Shown here: in pieces, positions 45,762-56,300 of the stretch
How positions within the stretch are numbered: the first letter of the stretch is position 1
Layout: each line of letters starts with the position of its first letter
Assembly (NCBI GenBank): GCA_903813345.2
Contig: CAIIXF020000010.1
Coordinates: forward strand, 24,886,425-24,950,424
Direction: 5' to 3'
Source: Owenia fusiformis
Taxonomy: Eukaryota > Annelida > Polychaeta > Sabellida > Oweniidae
DNA length: 64,000 bases
The notes under the pieces: model-generated
What the model saw: the letters and a program-made list of their open reading frames with translations, nothing else
What the model was told of the DNA's origin: nothing
Database searches by the model: none
Made by a program: the position numbers and the translations under genes

Positions 45762-47210
45762 CTATATTGCCACATTTAGATTGCTCCCCCATTCAATATG
45801 GAATCATCATCCACTGTTAAGCACAACTGCACAAATTACACTGTCGTGTGTTGGGGTGAATTTAAGATTCCTGAGACTAAAATTATCTTTATTCATGCTG
45901 TGATTAAATAAAATGAAACATAGAATACCCTAACATATTTAAAACTTATTTAGAATAGCTTTTCTCTATTGAAAAGTCCTTTGAAAGGCATTATTTTGAC
46001 AATCAATAAAACTAAAATTAACAATTTTGGCTTTATTTTATGACTCTATATCTATCTATCTTTGACTAGACGAATTTCACATCTATGGATACTATGAATG
46101 TTAATTAATACATCAGATAGCATTAAGATTGCATAATCTTTTAAAACTTTAAAAATTGAACCCTTCAAAAACTGTATCACCACCCACGCACATGGGTACG
46201 AGGTACGAAGCCAATACTTCGTCAATTTGGTCAATTTGGTCAATTTGAAGACCTTTTTTACCTTAAAGAATATACAGTAGTATCAAAGAAGAGTGCATTC
46301 TTGTTCTATTGTTTTTGAAAAATGGACACTGCAAGCTATCTAAAACCAGTGTGGCACAAAATATGATTGACAGTGTTTGGCTCAATATTAACACCTTGAC
46401 TGTCACATGCAGTGCACTGAAGCTGCACTAGCTAATTAAACCCTTTTCAATCACTCAATAGTTGAATTGCAAACAAAAAATAAATAAAATTTTACACTGT
46501 ACCTTGCCTGATACATGCAGTGCATTGAACCTGAACCAATTAAACCAACCCACTTCTTTACACACTTACCTCATAATTAATACAAACGATTTTTTCTAAA
46601 CTTGGATCATGGGTCATTTACCTTTCATAAGAGTCAGTGTGGGGTTCAAATCAGATAAACTATTCGAACTTGCTCTTATGAGAACTAATAGCCTCAGGCC
46701 AAGCCCCTCTGCTATTATTTCTCATAAAACCCAGTACTCATAGTTTATGAATGATAAGAAGATTCAGTGACCTTCTATAATTTACAAACTGAACATGTTG
46801 CTATACCTTAGACGACTGCCTGGTTGTTATTCACTAAAGGGAGTCTCATTATAGGTTGGCACATAAAATGCTTTTGGGTTCCCTGGCTGCCACTTGGTTT
46901 GGGGTTTAGGAATAGAGGTTTTGGTTCAAATGAGGGATCCCAAACTTATCTGTAGGCCATATGCCTATGTAAAAGTAGAAGTAAGCTTATGAACATCGAG
47001 AGCACTCATAAGCTGCCTTCCTACTACTTTTCCCTAGGCCTATGCTGTCGGTCAATCGACGGAATTATGATTAAGCTTAGAGGTGCTGTGATTCCAGAGA
47101 TTAATAAATGCTGCATCTAATATAACACCATTGTAATTAAGGGCATTCTTGAGTGGATTTGACCTAGGATGAAGAAACTATATAGGTGACCACGGGCTTT
47201 GAAAGCACAT
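45762..47210. other. Intronic DNA, minor repeats only
   Basis: A diverged direct duplication carrying CATGCAGTGCA(C/T)TGAA and AATTAAAC lies at 46400-46550. An imperfect hairpin with TAAAAGTAGAAG/CTACTACTTTTCC arms lies at 46955-47045. There is no gene. Confidence 0.4.
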
Positions 47211-47603
47211 TATAATAGTCCATTTGTCATTTTCTTAATGTATGAATATTTAAAAACATGATGTTTTTCTGTGCAAATACTATCATTAGGGTTTATTGGA
47301 GTGATTTAGCTGGGTTGCCAAAAAATTAACGTTGGGGAAAATTTTTGTATCTATCACCATGGTAACATACAAGGTACATGGTGGTATCCCGACGCTAAGT
47401 CAATAGTCAACGCCATGTTTAGCCAATGCACGCCTCTCTAATTAGCCGATATACTTTTTTCCCCAAACTAACTTTTTGTCCAACCTAGTTAAATCACTTC
47501 AGAAAACCCTTGTTATTATAAATTAACCATAAAACATCATGTTTTTAACAATTCATAGGTTCACTATAGTACAGTATGTATAGGGGTGAAAAATGGACTA
47601 TAA
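47211..47603. mobile_element. ~390-bp almost fully palindromic MITE
   Basis: TAATAGTCCATTTGTCATTT at the left is matched by the complement of the AAATGGACTATAA end at 47591-47603. Further in, AAAAACATGATGTTTT and GGGTTTATTGGAGTGATTTA against its inverse CTTCAGAAAACCC extend the arms to over 120 bp. The unique centre holds GGTGGTATCCCGACGC. Confidence 0.75.
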
Positions 47604-48405
47604 GTAGTATTCGCGAATTCAACTAACAGCTGCCAGATCAACCTACTAATTTATGGCTCACATTAAATATTAATAGTACCTGCTACTATTTCATTCATAT
47701 TAAAATGAATTTGCCATCAAAAGTAGGTTAAATCATCGCCTTTTATCCAACATATGACATCATGAATACTTTCAAAGTGCAGTCTAATACTGAGTGAGCC
47801 AAAAATGAAGCCCAAACAAATTCCGCATCTGCTAAAGTGTTAAACCTTGTTTAATGTTCTTTCATTTTACTAAGTTTAATTGGCCCTGCCCAAATGGTCG
47901 GGATTTTATGGCTATAATACGAAACATGGTCCAAAAAGCCAGCCACATCTCATGACTACGGGCTATCTCTGATATAATGTCAACGCATACAACAAGTTGG
48001 AGAAAAATTTCTGTGACCGTGAACTTACAACCTCTACCGACCAGTGCAGGTCTGCCTGAAGGGACGAGGCTGAAATTTGTAGAAATATGGCCATAGAATT
48101 GTGACCATGAGAAATGGACCCATGAAACATGGTTAAACGCAAAAAGATATTACATGATAAAATTAACCAAATATATATAACATGGTAAGAAGTTCTAGAG
48201 CTTATTAACTTTTTGGTGGCCATCTTTCATTCAGTTTTCTCTTCAAAGTGCGATATTTATCACTGTGTGTCTTGTTCAAAGTCCTCGAGATTAGCCAATC
48301 AAAATTAAGTATTTAGCAATGCTGTTAATTAACTTACTAATCCTGACTATCTGTGCCATGTTAAAGTGTGGGTGTAACCTGTTATTTCAATGAGAGTTGC
48401 TAGCA
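47604..48405. other. Intronic DNA, no gene recognised
   Basis: It includes the diverged GGTAAGAAGTTCTAGAGC copy at 48182-48199 noted above. Nothing else is assignable. Confidence 0.35.
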
Positions 48406-48715
48406 ACTTTAAAACCGGCCTTTAAAGGTTTTATAAGTAATGTGAAGGAATATTATATTATGGACAAACGAGTTGGCAGAGGTGATAAGTGGAAAATCAT
48501 GGAAGCAAAATTAAACAAATGACACTGATGATTTCCCCTTTTAATAAAAAAATTGCCAAAGGTGTAAAATTCTTAAACACTAAAGTGTTACCAATAATGT
48601 ATTATAAAATGTACGTTTTCCATGTAACTGTATTGAATTGTTTTTTGCAATTGCTTTAATATGTTATTTCTTCCCTGAAGTAAAATAAATAAATAAAATA
48701 AAAAAATAAAATAAA
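48406..48715 (+). mobile_element. 3' end of the L1-like family (likely continuation of 30001-32318)
   Basis: TAAGTAATGTGAAGGAATAT and the following 280 bases match the L1-like 3' end at 23055-23290, including TGTATTGAATTGTTTTTTGC and an A-rich tail of AAATAAATAAAATAAAA type. It keeps codons missing from the better copy (GGCAGAGGTGATAAGTGG after GACAAACGAGTT). Its start coincides with the point where the 30001-32318 copy stops. Confidence 0.8.
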
Positions 48716-48985
48716 CAAAACACATTAAGAATGACTGTATACTAGTATATTTTATTCTTCATCCATGTTACCCAGGAAAAAGTTTTGATGTCCAATTTTT
48801 AATTCGCAGGATCCTGAATTCACGATTTTACACTCACGCGAATATTCGTGAGTTCAAGATGCTCGCAATTTTAACATGTTTTACAGTAGTTGTGAAAAAA
48901 GTACCTGATAAAAAAGGTAAGCGCGAGATTGGTCTTGTAGGAATATCCCTTTAATGGAAGAGTTGAAAATTCTGTTTCGTTGCAG
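48716..48985. other. End of the large intron
   Basis: A small degenerate inverted stretch with TTCGCAGG, TCACGCGAATATTCGTGA and GCTCGCAA lies at 48800-48870 and resembles the CGAATT-rich text at 49550-49620. The acceptor TCTGTTTCGTTGCAG closes the intron. Confidence 0.5.
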
Positions 48986-49163
48986 ATACAATGCAGTGTT
49001 CCAGTTCTTGCTGTCTGTAAAACGTGCCCAGTTGGACCTGCAAAAGTGTTGGGGACTACAGATGCAGAGAAAGCACCGGGCGACTAAAGAAGCAGACAGC
49101 ATTGTTTGGAATCTGAGGAATCACATGAATTTCCTTATGGATAATTTCCAGTACTATCTACAG
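48986..49163 (+). CDS. TUBGCP4: TUBGCP4 exon, internal
   Basis: The exon is 178 bp: one base completes arginine, then 59 whole codons follow. The peptide starts YNAVFQFLLSVKRAQLDLQK, passes through CWGLQMQRKH and ends LRNHMNFLMDNFQYYLQ. The blocks YN.VF..LLS..R.Q..L..CW and LQMQRKH, and the following DNLQYYLQ-type block, are GCP4 hallmarks in the gamma-tubulin-contacting C-terminal domain. The donor is GTAAATA at 49164, leaving phase 0. An open frame seems to start at 48954, but its first 11 codons are intronic. Confidence 0.95.
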
Positions 49164-50707
49164 GTAAATACAATCAATTATGAATTGGATTCATATAAAC
49201 ATTAGAAATCATCAAAAAATTAGGGTAGGGTCGGTTATTTTTTGCCCCACTGTTCTGCTGGAACTGTCCTTCTATTCATTTGGTGTAACATAGATATTGA
49301 TCCTTTGCACAAATAATTACAGCTTTCCAATTCGGTGTCTTTGTTGAGAGAAATTGCTTTCTGAACTTTAATGTCAGCATGTGTATACTCTTCTCACTCG
49401 GAGCTTTTGTTTTAACTTGAATCCAAGTTGTTAGGAGGTTCATTTTGATTGAAATGTTTATCGCCGATTAAGGTAAAGATACCGCTTTTTATCACCCAGC
49501 ACTTGACGAAAATAGTGGTCAACACTGAGTGAAGTGAATTCTCAGGAATTCCATGAATATTATATTTTGCGAATTAGTACAATTGAAATTTCATGGCTGT
49601 TATACTTCGCGAATTTTCCAAAACTTGCAAAAAGCATGAAATAATGTAGCATGCAAAAATTACGGGGAGAACAGTATATGATCCGAAAATCTGTACCAAA
49701 CCGAGTGGCAAAAACCAAGAATCATACCGAACCATACCATACAAACTGTCTACTCTACAAAAAATGCTCTTTATTGAATGAAGATTTCCAAGAATTTTCA
49801 TTCCATATAGTGGAGTCAGAATGAGGGTTAAGGCATGCGTTCAGAGGGATTTTATGGGACATAATTTTTTTTTTTCATGTTGCTCTTAGGTATTACTAAG
49901 GTATGTTGGTATAGGCTTACTGAATATATGATAAAAGTTTCATGTCACATGGTTAAGTGGTTGCCATGAAAATGGATAAAACACCCTTCAGGTGTCAATT
50001 TTTAGGCCAATTTTTCAGGAATGACAGAGTCATTTCGTACATATTTTGTCACCAATGTGTTGGAAGGGTTAAAATGTGAATAGAAAGCTTCTATAATATA
50101 TTAGCAACAATCGTATGTAAAGATCAGTCAACAGAATCTCAGATTTTGGCCTTATATGGGTCCATGATTTATTCAGGGATCTATTTCACAGACTCAAACC
50201 CCCACATTTTAAGATTGGTCCTTCACTGCTTTCATAGCAGCCAATATAATCACTGGCGTTTAACGTATCTCAAACATCTACTTGTAATCATGCCTAGTAA
50301 CAGAAAACTCACGGCACATGTATTTCTATAAGGAGTTTTATTAAATCCTTTGTTTTATTAACTACATGCCTGAGGAATATCCTCATTTAGTGGGAAATCC
50401 ACATTTCCAACACCATTGGGATAGGGAGAAGGGGAGTTTTGTTTGAAAACCTAATGATATAACACATACGATTCAAAGCTAAATAATTCTCAAGTGTTTC
50501 AGCTAGTGTTATTTTCACAAAAACATGTATAAACAACATGAAAAATTATGTCCCTTAAAACCCCTCTGAACGGACGCCTAAACACTCATTCTGACTCCAC
50601 TAATATTTTTTCTCATGACAAAATCTGTCACAATCACATACAAGCTCTAGACTGACAGAAATTCACTAATTTATTACCAAAACAATTATATGATTATTTC
50701 TCATTAG
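49164..50707 (+). other. TUBGCP4: 1.5-kb intron of TUBGCP4
   Basis: Donor CAG|GTAAAT at 49164 and acceptor TGATTATTTCTCATTAG ending at 50707. Over half the intron is one MITE. Confidence 0.9.
49810..50600. mobile_element. MITE with TA duplication in the short TUBGCP4 intron
   Basis: GTGGAGTCAGAATGAGGGTT is matched inverted at 50581-50600, with TA at 49808-49809 and 50601-50602. Arms run about 75 bp through TTCAGAGGG(A/G)TTTTA and GGGACATAATTTTT. The length is 791 bp with no coding. It fits Tc1/mariner-type MITEs. Confidence 0.88.
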
Positions 50708-50842
50708 GTGGATGTTATTGAGTCGCAGTTCAGCATTCTCCTGGATAAGATCCACAAAACACGAGACTTTGAGGAAATAAGATTTGCTCATGAACAGTTT
50801 GTGACATCACTTCTAGGCCAGAGTTTTCTGTTAATGAGACCT
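50708..50842 (+). CDS. TUBGCP4: TUBGCP4 exon, internal
   Basis: Exactly 45 codons in phase 0 at both ends. The peptide opens VDVIESQFSILLDKIHKTRD, then FEEIRFAHEQFVTSLLGQSF and LLMRP. VDV.ESQF..L, RDFE.IR.AH and LL.QSF.L are conserved GCP4 blocks immediately after the DNLQYYLQ segment. The donor is GTAAGTAG at 50843. The next exon (expected to begin with a VFHCLNEIL-like block) was not found before 64000. Confidence 0.93.
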
Positions 50843-50959
50843 GTAAGTAGTGATAGTTGTGAAGTAAAGTCTTTGTGTGTATAAGAACCATTCTCTTATT
50901 CAATAAGTAATACCTCCCACATTCAATTTAAAGCAAATTGGACTTTTGGTTCAAATGTT

Positions 50960-52350
50960 ATCACTAGTTATCCCACCGGACAAAGTTCGAGGGGGATATA
51001 GAAAAGCCGTCCATTCATCTGTCTTGTGTTTGTGTGCCAGAGCAATAACTCAAATATCAGTTGACAGATTTCATTCAAAGTTTATAGGCTTATGCCTTAT
51101 GGATGTAGGACCTCTACTCGAGAAGGAATTTTCAATATGGCGGCCATTTTTCGGAAAAAATATAATCGTTGATAACTCAAATACTATTGCATGGATTTGG
51201 TTCAAACCTTACATGCTGCTGCCTGGGTACAAAGGAGCCTTGCTTAAGGATGCAGTACCGGGTCGGTTTTCACGTCTGTTTGCGCAGGTTTGACTTCCGG
51301 TTTGAGGAAGCTAGCTCCCAAGAATCTCATTTTCGCATTTAGTCTTATTCAAAAATTATAGTTTATTTCGATAATGGTGTTTCCAGAAAAGAATTAAATT
51401 GCAAACATTTTATCAAGCATATTTTATCCCTTTCACTTTAATGGGAAAACTTGTTCTTGAGTCACAATTAGTGGATACGAAAACCAGGGTTCGAAAGGTG
51501 CCAGCTCTATTGAAAACTCAAAAAAGTAAAAAGATTCATTTTGGGTAGGTAAAATAATTTTTTATTTTGTAATTACCAGACGGTCAATCCCCTTCATATT
51601 GCACTTGGATGATGATAACATCATAGTGATACATTGTAACAAATATGAGCAAAATCTAATGTCTGGAACTTTTTCTACGCTGACCTGGTACTGCATCCTT
51701 AAGAAGACATTTTTAAGATGGCCACCATATTTCAAAATGGTGGCCATTTTTCATAAAAAAACGTTGTCTTTGATAACTCAAATCAAATACCTGTTGACGG
51801 ATTTCATTCAAATTGTATAGGCTTATGCCTTATGGGTGTAGGACCTCTGCTTGAGAAAGAATTTTCAATATGGTCGCTTAATTCAAAATGTTGGCCATTT
51901 TTCGGAAAAAATATAATCTTTGATAACACAAATACTAGTGGATGGATACTAGCCGTTGCCTGGGTACAAAGGAGCCTTGCTCAAGAAGACATTTTCAAGA
52001 TGGCCACCATATTTTAAAATGGCAGCCATTTTTCTTAAAAAACCGTTATCTTTGATAACTCAAATACCATTGATTGGATTTGGTTCGAATTCTACATGCT
52101 GATGCCTAGGCACATTCAAGAAGGGATTTTCAAGATGGCAGCTAAATTTCAAAATGGTCTCCATTTTTCATAAAAGAATGTAACCTTTGATATCTCAATT
52201 ACCACTTGACGGATTTGATTCAAATTCTATTTGCTGATGCCTAGAGACAAAGAAGTTCTGCTCATGAAGACATTTTCAAGATGGCCACTGAATTTCAAAA
52301 TGGCCACCATTTTTAGTAAAAAAACGTAATCATTGATAACTCAAATGTAA
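50960..52350. repeat. GCCATTTTT-type tandem-like repeat, copy B
   Basis: About eight degenerate units repeat CTTATG..(GTAGG/TAGGGAC), AGGAATTTTCAATATGGC, GGCCATTTTTC and TTGATAACTCAAATAC. The family is that of 1690-2170 and 62580-64000. A 5' portion (50980-51060) reads GGACAAAGTTCGAGGGGGAT. The 115-codon frame at 50946-51293 is read through repeat units and is not supported as a gene. Confidence 0.7.
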
Positions 52351-52357
52351 TCCTATT

Positions 52358-52433
52358 TTCTTTACTTTATTGCTTTATTGAAAATTGTATATCGGATGTA
52401 CGTTTGGCCCTAAAAGGGCATCAGTACTAATAA
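52358..52433 (-). mobile_element. 76-bp retrotransposon 3' tail with 9-bp target duplication
   Basis: AATCCTATT at 52349-52357 and 52434-52442 flanks a short insert reading, on the plus strand, TTTATTGCTTTATTGAAAAT to GGCCCTAAAAGGGCATCAGT. A T-rich left end and severe truncation suggest a minus-strand non-LTR or SINE tail. It splits the GCCATTTTT-type repeat. Confidence 0.7.
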
Positions 52434-52751
52434 AATCCTATTACATGTTTATTATAAAAAAAAATACCAGTGGATGGATTTTTCAATTCAATTTATTTAT
52501 TTCATAATTCTTATATAATATACACTATAAAAATAAGCCGCTAGACACCCTAGTGGGCATATGTTGCGGTTTAACAGAAATTTTTAAAATGACATCTAGA
52601 CTACATATAAAAGAAAGCACTTATATTATGTTACATGTAGGTATATAAAATGGTATTAACAATTACTTTAAGGATGTACAATGTAGAAATGTTACAAAAA
52701 ATCAGGTACCAGTATAAAATCAACAATACAGTATAATATTGGTATTATACA

Positions 52752-53327
52752 TTATCGATAGATGAGTAGTTTTTTATATGAAGATTTGAAAATATTTAGA
52801 GTGGAGCATTTTTTGATATCATCTGGTAGAGCATTCCAAAGATTAGGACCTAGATAGCGAAGGGAAAGTTTAGAGCATTTAGGGATATGAAAATAATGCA
52901 TAAATGCATGATGAACATTAATGTTGATATCAAACAAGTCTTGAAATAGATTTTTTGGAAGATGGGTGTGTTTATTAAAGATTTTGTACATGAACTGACC
53001 AGTACAATATCTGTTAACATAAAAAATATTTAATATTTTAAGATCTTTAAATAGGGGAGTGGAGTGAGAAAGTCTATCCTTATATAAAGCTAGCCTTAAG
53101 AATTGTTTCTGCAGTTTATGTAGACAATCATAAAATGATTTAAATGTGTTACCCCAGATTATGTTGCAATAATTTAGTTAAGAGTGTATCAATGAGTAGT
53201 AAATTGTTTTGAAACTGTCTATTTGAAGTAGATGTTTAATGTGATCAAGAGAACCAATAACGCGAGAAATCTTTGTTTCAACAGATTTTATGTGCTCTTT
53301 AAATTTCAGGTTTTTATCAATAACTAG
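52752..53327 (-). pseudogene. RT thumb and C-terminal part of the split retrotransposon
   Basis: The readable blocks are LVIDKNLKFKEHIKS, GSLDHIKHLLQIDSFK, LNYCNIIWG, CLHKLQKQFLRLALYKDRLS, YCTGQFMYKIFNKHTHLP and FKSSYKKLLIYR. One in-frame stop precedes LNYC. The 5' edge abuts the satellite. Confidence 0.85.
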
Positions 53328-53337
53328 ATGTATAAGA

Positions 53338-56300
53338 AGATTGCAAGCAATCTTACGGAGGCCCCGTAGGCTTTTTTGAACATTTAAAGGTCAGCCAAAG
53401 GTCAAATCTTAAATACAAGGTCATATATGAACTCCAGGCATCTTGTAGATGATTTAAAAAAAAAGTTTGGTCAGTTTGAAGCAATGTGAAATTTGACCTT
53501 GAAAAATTTCAACATTAGACCTTTTTCAGATTTTGAGGTCCAATATCTCAAAACTGGTGCAGAATTTAAATAAATAATCAATTGTTAATATGTGTAAAAC
53601 CTTTAGAGGAATATATATCCTGACTTTAATTCAAAAATATTGATTTGTAGTCACAAACTTTGAGAAACTTAGAAAACACAGTTTGTGATCTTGTTTGATG
53701 ACCTTGACCTTTGACCTTGAAAATTTTACATTTTTAGACCTCAGTATATCTTTTCTGATTGAATAAACTTAAATTTGAATCAAGAAAATCAATTTGAAAA
53801 ATCAACTTTGTTGACCTTTCGAAGGTCACTGAAGGTCAACTAAAGGTCATAGGTCAAAACTAAGGTCAGATTTGAGTTCCTGAGATCTTGTAGATGCTTT
53901 TTAAAAAAAAGTTTGGTCAATTTAGAGCAAGTTGAAATTTGACCTTGAAAAATTTCGAAATTTGACCTTTTTTCAGTTTTTGAGTTCTAATATCTCAAAA
54001 CTGGAGCAAAATTTTAATAAATAGTCAATTGCTAATATGTGTAGAACCTTTAGAGGAATATATATTCTGACTTTCAGTAAAAAAAATTGATTTGTAGTCT
54101 CCAATTTTGAGAAACTTAGAAAACACAGTTTGTGATTTCGTTTGATGACCTTGACCTTTGACCTTGCAAATTTTACTTTTTTAGACCTCAGTAGGTCTTT
54201 TGTGAATAAAAATTCCTAAATTTGAATCCAGAAAATCGATTTGAAAAATCAACTTTTTTGACCTTTCGGAGGTCACTGAAGGTCAACCAAAGGTCAAAGG
54301 TCAAAAGTAAGGTCAGATTTAGAATCCTGAGAACTTGTAGATGAGTTTGAAAAAAAAATTAGGTCAATTTGAAGCAAGTTCAAAAAAGGCCTTTTTTGAC
54401 CTTTTTTTGACCTTCAATATCTCAAAATCTAGGCAAAATTTCTCTAGACGGCAGAAGGCTAAGACTAATAGAATACTAATATCTATCTGTACGCAAAAAT
54501 TCAGCCAAAAATATTGAAGTGTAGTGTCAGGATTTGAGAAACTTGAAAAAAACTTAGATTTGACCTTGATTTTGACCTTTGACCTTGACCTAGATAAAAA
54601 TTCCTTTCCCGCCAAGTTTAGCCAAGGTCCCTAGTAGGTGCATATAGTAGATAGTTGAAAGGTAGTTGGAAGTAGGAGAAAAAGGTTTAGGAAGAATAAA
54701 TAATAACTAGAGATCTAACGATCTAAGATTGCAAGCAATCTTACGGAGGCCCTATATTCGTTTCTGAACATTCAAAGGCCAGCCAAAGGTCAAATCTCTA
54801 ATACAAGGTCATATGTGAACTCCAGACAACTTGTAGATGACTTTTAAAAAAGGTTTGGTCGAATTAATGCAAGTAAAAATTTGACCTTGAAAAATTCCGA
54901 AATTTGACCTTTTTTCAGTTTTTGAGCTATAATATCTCAAAACTATAGCCAAATTTTAATAGATAATCAATTGCTAATATGTGTAGAACCTTTAGTAGAG
55001 GAATATATATTCTGACTTTCATTTAAAATATTGATTTGTAGTCTCCAATTTTGAGAAACTTAGAAAACACAGTTTGTGATTTCGTTTGATGACCTTGACC
55101 TTTGACCTTGCAAATTTTACTTTTTTAGACCTCAGAAGGTCTTTTGTGAATAAATATACCTAAATTTGAATCCAGAAAATCGATTTGAAAAATCAACTTT
55201 TTTGACCTTTCGGAGGTCACTGAAGGTCAACCAAAGGTCATAGGTCAAAAGTAAGGTTAGATTTGGAATCCTGAGAACTTGTAGATGAGTTTTAAAAAAA
55301 AAATTTGTCAATTTGAAGCAAGTTGAAATTTAGTCTTGAAAAGTTTCGAAATTTGACCTTTTTTCAGTTTTTGAGTTCCAATATCTCAAAATTGGTACAC
55401 AATTTTAATAAATAGTCAATTGCTAATATGTGTAGAACCCATAGAGGAATATATATCCTGACTTTCAGTAAAAAAAATTGATTTGTAGTCTCCAATTTTG
55501 AGAAACTTAGAAAACACAGTTTGTGATCTTGTTTGATGACCTTGACCTTTGACCTTGCGAATTTTACTTTTTTAGACCTCAGTATAACTTTTCTGATTAA
55601 AGAAACCTAAATTTGAATCCAGAAAATCAATTTGAAAAATCAATTTTTTTGACCTTTCGAAGGTCACTGAAGGTCAACTAAAGGTCATAGGTCAAAATTA
55701 AGGTCAGATTAGAGGAATATATATTCTGACTTTCAGTAAAAAAAATTGATTTGTAGTCTCCAATTTTGAGAAACTTAGAAAACATAGTTTGTGATTTCGT
55801 TTGATGACCTTGACCTTTGACCTTGCAAATTTTACTTTTTTAGACCTCAGGAGGTCTTTTGTGAATAAATATACCTAAATTTGAATCCAGAAAATCGATT
55901 TGAAAAATCAACTTTTTTGACCTTTCGGAGGTCACTGAAGGTCAACCAAAGGTCACAGGTCAAAAGTAAGGTCAGATTCGGAATCCTGAGAACTTGTAGA
56001 TGAGTTTTAAAAAAAAATTTGGTCAATTTGAAGCAAGTTGAAAAAAGACCTTTTTTGACCTTTTTTTGACCTTCAATATCTCAAAATCTAGGCAAAATGT
56101 CTCTAGACGGCAAAAGGCTAAGACTAATAGAATACTAATATCTATCTGAATGCAAAAATTCAGCCAAAAATATTGAAGTGTAGTGTCAGGATTTGAGAAA
56201 CTTGAAAAAAACTTAGATTTGACCTAGATTTTGACCTTTGACCTTGACCTAGATAAAAATTCCTTTCCCCCCAAGTTCAGCCAAGGTCCCTAGTAGGTGC

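Larger units (their letters stand above)
619..48985 (+). other. TUBGCP4: 48.4-kb intron of TUBGCP4 filled with nested transposable elements
   Basis: The donor is GTAAGATCC at 619 and the acceptor is TCTGTTTCGTTGCAG ending at 48985. Codon phase and GCP4 homology both run straight across. Mobile and repetitive DNA makes up much of the interior and is itemised below. At 740-840 the phrase GTCAGGGAATTT recurs three times in a small degenerate repeat. Confidence 0.85.

Noticed and set aside
32319-48405. A single 16-kb transposon with its own inverted ends
   Set aside because: The two borders show no terminal inverted repeat or target duplication that I can see. Serial insertions are as likely.
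50946-51293. 115-codon frame downstream of the last TUBGCP4 exon
   Set aside because: It begins beyond a good splice donor, runs through GCCATTTTT-type repeat units and does not resemble the GCP4 continuation.
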